Below, piece by piece: positions 59,694-64,000 of a stretch of DNA of 64,000 bases (position 1 is the stretch's first letter; each line of letters opens with the position of its first letter). Both the position numbers and the translations under genes were made by a program. Origin of the DNA: Janthinobacterium agaricidamnosum (GTDB lineage Bacteria; Pseudomonadota; Gammaproteobacteria; Burkholderiales; Burkholderiaceae_D); contig NZ_CP033019.1 in NCBI RefSeq assembly GCF_003667705.1, positions 62,001 to 126,000 on the forward strand, read 5' to 3'. The notes beneath the pieces were generated by a model. It worked only from the letters and a program-made list of their open reading frames with translations. It had not been told where the DNA came from and searched no databases.

Positions 59694-61496
59694 ATGTCTA
59701 TGCGTACTGAATACTGCGGCCTCGTTACCGAAGCCATGCTGGGACAAACCGTCAGCCTGTGCGGCTGGGTACATCGCCGCCGCGACCACGGCAGCCTGAT
59801 TTTCATCGACTTGCGCGACCGTGAAGGCCTGGTGCAAATCGTCTGCAACCCGGAACAAGCGGAGATGTTCAAGGTCGCCGAAGCCGTGCGCAACGAATTC
59901 TGCCTGCGCGTGACGGGCGTCGTGACCAACCGTATCGAAGGCACGATCAACAACAACCTGAAGTCGGGCAAGATCGAAGTGGTCTGCTCGGAGCTGGAAG
60001 TGCTGAACCCGTCCGTGCCCGTGCCGTTCCAGCTGGACGACGACAACCTGTCGGAAACGACGCGTCTGACGCACCGCGTGCTGGACCTGCGCCGCCCGCA
60101 AATGCAAAACAACCTGCGCCTGCGCTACAAGGTGACGATGGAAGTGCGCAAGTACCTCGACGCGCTGGGCTTCATCGACATCGAAACGCCGATGCTGACC
60201 AAGTCCACGCCAGAAGGTGCGCGCGATTACCTGGTGCCGTCGCGCGTGAACGCGGGCAGCTTCTTCGCCTTGCCGCAATCGCCACAGTTGTTCAAGCAAC
60301 TGTTGATGGTCGCCAACTTCGACCGTTACTACCAGATCACCAAGTGCTTCCGCGACGAAGACTTGCGCGCCGACCGCCAGCCTGAATTCACGCAGATCGA
60401 TTGCGAAACCTCGTTCCTGACGGAACAGGAAATCCGCGACCTGTTCGAAGACATGATACGCGTCGTCTTCAAGAACACCCTGAACATCGACCTGCCGAAC
60501 CCGTTCCCGGTGATGGATTTCGCCGAAGCGATGGGTCTGTACGGTTCCGACAAGCCGGACATGCGCGTCAAGCTGGCCTTCACGGACTTGACCGAAGTCA
60601 TGAAGTCGGTCGAGTTCAAGGTCTTCAACGGCGCCGCCAACATGAAAGGCGGCCGCGTGGTGGCCCTGCGCGTACCGCAAGGCGGCAGCATGCCCCGTTC
60701 GGAAATCGATGCCTACACGCAATTCGTCGCCATCTACGGCGCCAAGGGCCTCGCTTACATCAAGGTCAACGAGAAAGCCAAGGGTCCTGAAGGTCTGCAG
60801 TCGCCGATCGTCAAGTTCCTGCCTGCCGACGTGCTGGCCACGATCCTTGAGCAGACGGGCGCGCAAGACGGCGACCTGATCTTCTTCGGCGCCGACAAGG
60901 CGAAAGTCGTCAACGACGCCATCGGCGCGCTGCGCGTGAAAATCGGTCACAGCGAGTTCGGCAAGAAAGCCGGCCTGTTCGACGACGTGTGGAAGCCATT
61001 GTGGGTGGTCGACTTCCCGATGTTCGAACACGACGAAGAAGCGGACCGCTGGACGGCGACCCACCATCCATTCACGGCGCCGAAAGACGGCCATGAAGAC
61101 ATGCTGGAAAGCGATCCGGGCGCCTGCATCGCCAAAGCCTACGACATGGTCTTGAACGGCTGGGAACTGGGCGGCGGTTCGATCCGTATCCACCGCGAAG
61201 AAGTGCAGTCGAAGGTGTTCCGCGCGTTGAAGATCGATGCGGAAGAAGCGCAGCTGAAGTTCGGCTTCCTGCTCGACGCCCTGCAATACGGCGCGCCACC
61301 GCATGGCGGCCTGGCATTCGGCCTGGACCGTATCGTGACCATGATGACGGGTTCCGAATCGATCCGCGACGTGATCGCCTTCCCGAAAACCCAGCGCGCG
61401 CAAGACTTGCTGACCCATGCGCCGTCGGAAGTGGACGAGAAGCAATTGCGTGAACTGCACATCCGTTTGCGCAGCGCCGAGCCTAAAGTAGTGTAA
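59694..61496 (+). CDS. aspS: Aspartyl-tRNA synthetase
   Basis: 600 residues. Class II synthetase with an N-terminal OB-fold ([20 protein letters not shown]), motif 1, motif 2 ([20 protein letters not shown]), GAD insertion and motif 3 ([13 protein letters not shown]). His32 replaces the Leu found in the discriminating E. coli enzyme, so it may be the non-discriminating form that also charges tRNA-Asn. Terminator follows. Confidence 0.96.
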   Translation: MSMRTEYCGLVTEAMLGQTVSLCGWVHRRRDHGSLIFIDLRDREGLVQIVCNPEQAEMFKVAEAVRNEFCLRVTGVVTNRIEGTINNNLKSGKIEVVCSELEVLNPSVPVPFQLDDDNLSETTRLTHRVLDLRRPQMQNNLRLRYKVTMEVRKYLDALGFIDIETPMLTKSTPEGARDYLVPSRVNAGSFFALPQSPQLFKQLLMVANFDRYYQITKCFRDEDLRADRQPEFTQIDCETSFLTEQEIRDLFEDMIRVVFKNTLNIDLPNPFPVMDFAEAMGLYGSDKPDMRVKLAFTDLTEVMKSVEFKVFNGAANMKGGRVVALRVPQGGSMPRSEIDAYTQFVAIYGAKGLAYIKVNEKAKGPEGLQSPIVKFLPADVLATILEQTGAQDGDLIFFGADKAKVVNDAIGALRVKIGHSEFGKKAGLFDDVWKPLWVVDFPMFEHDEEADRWTATHHPFTAPKDGHEDMLESDPGACIAKAYDMVLNGWELGGGSIRIHREEVQSKVFRALKIDAEEAQLKFGFLLDALQYGAPPHGGLAFGLDRIVTMMTGSESIRDVIAFPKTQRAQDLLTHAPSEVDEKQLRELHIRLRSAEPKVV

Positions 61497-61543
61497 TGAA
61501 GCATGCGGCTGCCCCGGCGGCCGCTGTTTGATCCACTATGCAA

Positions 61544-61570
61544 AAAAAGGCGCTGTCGTGGCGCCTTTTT
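61544..61570 (+). terminator. Terminator after aspS
   Basis: AAAAAGGCGC (61544-61553) pairs with GCGCCTTTTT (61561-61570). 10-bp stem, 7-nt loop, T tract. nudB starts 10 nt further on. Confidence 0.8.
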
Positions 61571-61580
61571 CATTGTTGAT

Positions 61581-62045
61581 ATGACTCATAAAATTCCTGT
61601 TTCCGTGCTGGTCGTCATTCATACGGCTGACCTTGAGGTCTTGCTGATCGAACGCGCGGGCCAGCCCGGCTTCTGGCAATCGGTGACGGGTTCCGTCGAT
61701 GCCGTCGACGAACCGCTGCTGCAGACGGCCGCGCGCGAACTGTGCGAGGAGACCGGCATCGTTGCCGATGGATGCGATATCGTGCTGCGCGACTGGAACT
61801 TGTCGAATGTGTACGAGATCTATCCGATCTGGCGCCACCGCTATGCGCCCGGCGTGACGCGCAACACGGAACACGTGTTCAGCGTGCAAGTGCCGCGCGA
61901 CATCGCCATCACCCTGAGCCCCCGCGAACACCTGCAATACGCGTGGCTGCCTTATCTGGCGGCGGCCGACCGCTGTTTCTCGTCGTCCAACGCGGAAGCG
62001 ATTCTGCAATTGCCGGCCATGACGGGCCTGGCGCGCCATCGTTGA
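61581..62045 (+). CDS. nudB: Dihydroneopterin triphosphate diphosphatase NudB (Nudix)
   Basis: 154 residues from ATG 61581. The Nudix box is GSVDAVDEPLLQTAARELCEETGI (G-x5-E-x7-REL-x-EE-x-G). It would remove pyrophosphate from dihydroneopterin triphosphate in folate synthesis. The aspS-nudB neighbourhood is also seen in E. coli. An in-frame start at 61503 would cross the terminator and is rejected. Confidence 0.87.
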   Translation: MTHKIPVSVLVVIHTADLEVLLIERAGQPGFWQSVTGSVDAVDEPLLQTAARELCEETGIVADGCDIVLRDWNLSNVYEIYPIWRHRYAPGVTRNTEHVFSVQVPRDIAITLSPREHLQYAWLPYLAAADRCFSSSNAEAILQLPAMTGLARHR

Positions 62046-62064
62046 TCTCATTCGAAAGCCTTGC

Positions 62065-62358
62065 ATGTTGAACTGGTTTAATCTCTCCTTGCAACAAAAA
62101 CTGGCCGGCACATTCTGCCTGGCGCTGTGCCTGGTCGTGATTGTGGCGGCCAGCCTGTACACGCCGCCCGAACGCACGCCGCCCGTCGGCTTGCCGCTGA
62201 TGGTGGTGGGACTGCTGTTGCATCCCGGTATGTTTAGCAAGGGCAAGCGCACGGTGGCCTGGCGCGGCGCACCGTTGCTGGTCAAGGTGGTGTGGTCCGC
62301 CGGCATCGCGGCGGCCGGCGTCAGTGTCGCCAGCGGCCTGGCGCGCATGTTTGCCTGA
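62065..62358 (+). CDS. Small hypothetical membrane protein
   Basis: 97 residues with two or three hydrophobic segments (about 13-31, 42-56, 71-92) and a central basic loop (GKRTVAWRG). No family is recognised. It lies 19 nt after nudB in the same direction and may be cotranscribed. Confidence 0.6.
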   Translation: MLNWFNLSLQQKLAGTFCLALCLVVIVAASLYTPPERTPPVGLPLMVVGLLLHPGMFSKGKRTVAWRGAPLLVKVVWSAGIAAAGVSVASGLARMFA

Positions 62359-62455
62359 GCCAGGCGAGGCCGAAGGCGAGCCAATCGAGGCATTAGGTGC
62401 GCACGCGCACCTACGCTGGCGCCGCGCGGGGCCCGTCTGGGAGTAGAATCCATGC

Positions 62456-63277
62456 ATGAAAATCCGCGTAGCAACTTATAATATCCACAAGGGCGTCTCT
62501 TCCGTGCGGGGCTTGCCCAGAGTCCACGCATTGAAGCAGGCGATCGCCCTGTTCCATGCCGATGTCGTGTTCCTGCAAGAGGTGCAAGGCAAGCACGACC
62601 GCAATGCGGCCCGCTTTGGCGCCGAGAAAAATGGCCACAAGCATTGGCCGGAAGCGTCGCAGCATGAATTCTTTGCCGGCGCCGAGCACCATTCCGCCTA
62701 CGGCATGAATGCCGTGTACGACCATGGCCACCATGGCAACGCCTTGCTCAGCAAATTTCCCATCGCCTCGCAAACCAACCATGACGTGTCCGACCATGCC
62801 TACGAGCAGCGCGGCATCCTGCATTGCGTGCTCAAGACGCCGCAGGCCGACGTGCACTGCTACGTGGTCCACCTGGGCCTGTTCGAATCGGGGCGGGGAC
62901 GGCAGACGCAGGCGCTGATCGATGCCGTGATGGAATCGGCGCCCAACGGCGAACCCGTCATCATCGCGGGCGACTTCAACGACTGGCGCAACACGCTCAG
63001 CGACAAGCTGCGCAATGCGCTGGGCGTGGTGGAAGTGTTTGACCAGCGTGCATCGAACTCGGCCCTGGGTGACCTCGTGCGCACCCTGGCGCGGCGCCAG
63101 ACGAAAACACCCGTCCCCGTACCGGCACGCACCTTTCCCGCCGCCTTGCCGTGGTTCCGCCTGGACCGCATCTATGTGCGCGGTTTCCACGTGGAAGGTG
63201 CACAAGTGATGCATGGCACTCTGTGGGCCAAACTGTCGGACCACGCGCCGATAGTTGCTGCTTTGAAACTCGCGTAG
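62456..63277 (+). CDS. Endonuclease/exonuclease/phosphatase-family protein (YbhP-like)
   Basis: 273 residues. The EEP fold is shown by ATYNIHKG, FLQEVQG (metal Glu), GNALLSKFPI, VHLGLFESGRGRQ, AGDFNDWRN and SDHAPIVA. The gene is followed by a clsB-type gene, as ybhP is in E. coli, which suggests a phospholipid-linked role. ATG 62456 is standard. Confidence 0.87.
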   Translation: MKIRVATYNIHKGVSSVRGLPRVHALKQAIALFHADVVFLQEVQGKHDRNAARFGAEKNGHKHWPEASQHEFFAGAEHHSAYGMNAVYDHGHHGNALLSKFPIASQTNHDVSDHAYEQRGILHCVLKTPQADVHCYVVHLGLFESGRGRQTQALIDAVMESAPNGEPVIIAGDFNDWRNTLSDKLRNALGVVEVFDQRASNSALGDLVRTLARRQTKTPVPVPARTFPAALPWFRLDRIYVRGFHVEGAQVMHGTLWAKLSDHAPIVAALKLA

Positions 63278-63286
63278 ACTGCCGGC

Positions 63287-64000
63287 ATGCGCACAGTCAA
63301 TTTCATCGCCCACAACGACATCAAGCTGCTGTATTGCGGCACCGATTACTTTCCCGCGCTCATAGCGGCCATTGACGGCGCACGCTCGGAAGTCTATTTC
63401 GAAACCTATATCTTTGCCGATGACGCCACGGGCACCCTGGTGCTCGACGCCCTGAAACGGGCGGCCGCGCGCGGCGTGCTGGTGTGCATGATCACGGACT
63501 GGTTCGGCACGGGCAACCGCCGCGTCAAGGCCATGCATGCGCAGCTGGAAGCGGCCGGCGTGCACCACCGCATCTTCAATCCCTGGTTCCGGCGCGGCAT
63601 CACGCGCACGCACCGCAAGATCTGCGTCGCCGATGGCGAGATCGCCCTGGTGGGCGGCATCAATATCAACGACGACATGTTTTGCGACTACGATCACAGC
63701 ATCAGCCTGGAAGCGCCGCGCTGGGATTTCGCCGTGCAGGTGAAGGGTCCGCTGGTGGACGCTATCCATGAAGAGGTGCAGGCGCAGTGGGCGCGTCTGG
63801 GCAAGATGAACCTGGTGCGGCGTATCAAGCTGTACCGCAAGATGCGCGTCGTCAGCAAGGAGCTGGCGAAAAACCCCGTCGTGGCCGGCTTTGTCGTGCG
63901 CGACAACCTGCGCAACCGCCGCACCATCCAGCGCGCCTACCTGCAGGCGCTGGGCCAGGCGAGGAAAAGCGTGATGCTGGCCAACCCGTATTTCGCGCCC
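63287..64000 (+). CDS. clsB: Cardiolipin synthase ClsB-type phospholipase D family protein, 3' truncated by window end
   Basis: 238 codons are visible; the frame is open at 64000. The first HKD motif is THRKICVADGEIALVGG (His-x-Lys-x4-Asp) near residue 109. The second HKD motif would lie beyond the window. ALIAAIDGARSEVYFETYIF fits ClsB/YbhO. It would join phosphatidylglycerol with another phospholipid to make cardiolipin. It is 9 nt after the EEP gene. Confidence 0.82.
   Translation, partial: MRTVNFIAHNDIKLLYCGTDYFPALIAAIDGARSEVYFETYIFADDATGTLVLDALKRAAARGVLVCMITDWFGTGNRRVKAMHAQLEAAGVHHRIFNPWFRRGITRTHRKICVADGEIALVGGININDDMFCDYDHSISLEAPRWDFAVQVKGPLVDAIHEEVQAQWARLGKMNLVRRIKLYRKMRVVSKELAKNPVVAGFVVRDNLRNRRTIQRAYLQALGQARKSVMLANPYFAP

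Overview
The window is a high-GC chromosomal segment whose protein families and gene order (mutM/mutY, lolB-ispE-tRNA-Gln-prs-rplY-pth-ychF, kdsD-kdsC-lptCAB-rpoN-hpf, ubiE-Tim44-ubiJ-ubiB, fmdB-DUF502-aspS-nudB) fit a betaproteobacterium of the Oxalobacteraceae, most like Janthinobacterium or Massilia. This placement is inference from gene content and order; no 16S gene is present.

Layout. 1-2013: the end of a large surface protein built of Ig-like repeats. 2074-4889: an in-frame shikimate kinase/dehydroquinate synthase fusion and a dGTPase homologue. 4890-5239: a cluster of REP-like palindromes. 5240-12717: a complete tetrathionate respiration module, ttrBCA facing a ttrS-ttrR two-component pair that is translationally coupled to mutY. 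12717-16675: mutM, a dynamin-like GTPase and mutY in one leftward operon. 16843-26223: housekeeping genes (TPR protein, lolB, ispE, tRNA-Gln, prs, rplY, pth, ychF), interrupted by a serine hydrolase and a small membrane-protein/HTH pair. 26328-32949: a MipA porin-like protein, a lipoprotein, periplasmic asparaginase, a MOSC protein, a GGDEF protein and a KefB-type antiporter. 33034-38529: the LPS Kdo/Lpt operon with rpoN and hpf. 38661-46260: HIBYL-CoA hydrolase, then leftward ptsN-hprK-rapZ split by an IS110 element, queF and ilvA. 46462-53844: a YqaA protein, a very large FAD/Fe-S oxidoreductase, HIT and DUF971 proteins and an ECF42-like sigma factor with its YciI/DGPF partner. 53874-61496: ubiquinone genes, a TPMT-type methyltransferase, fmdB, DUF502, aspS. 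61581-64000: nudB, a small membrane protein, an EEP-family protein and a truncated clsB-type gene.

The most striking feature is the IS110 element (40771-41980). Its ends can be placed to the base because it sits inside a REP-like palindrome at a CT dinucleotide: the left flank ends in GACCT and the right flank starts with CTACG, which together restore the REP end. The 235-nt non-coding left end folds into stem-loops and contains four short segments that match, in the expected order and polarity, the left target, right target, left donor and right donor. This is what a bridge RNA of an IS621-like recombinase should look like, and the transposase has the matching D/E/D/D and Ser residues. The element separates hprK from rapZ.

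Other points of interest are the ECF42/DGPF module set between DUF971 and ubiE with a candidate autoregulated promoter, the AroK-AroB fusion, the reversed position of ptsN-hprK-rapZ relative to rpoN-hpf, and the coupling of tetrathionate sensing to the oxidised-guanine repair genes.
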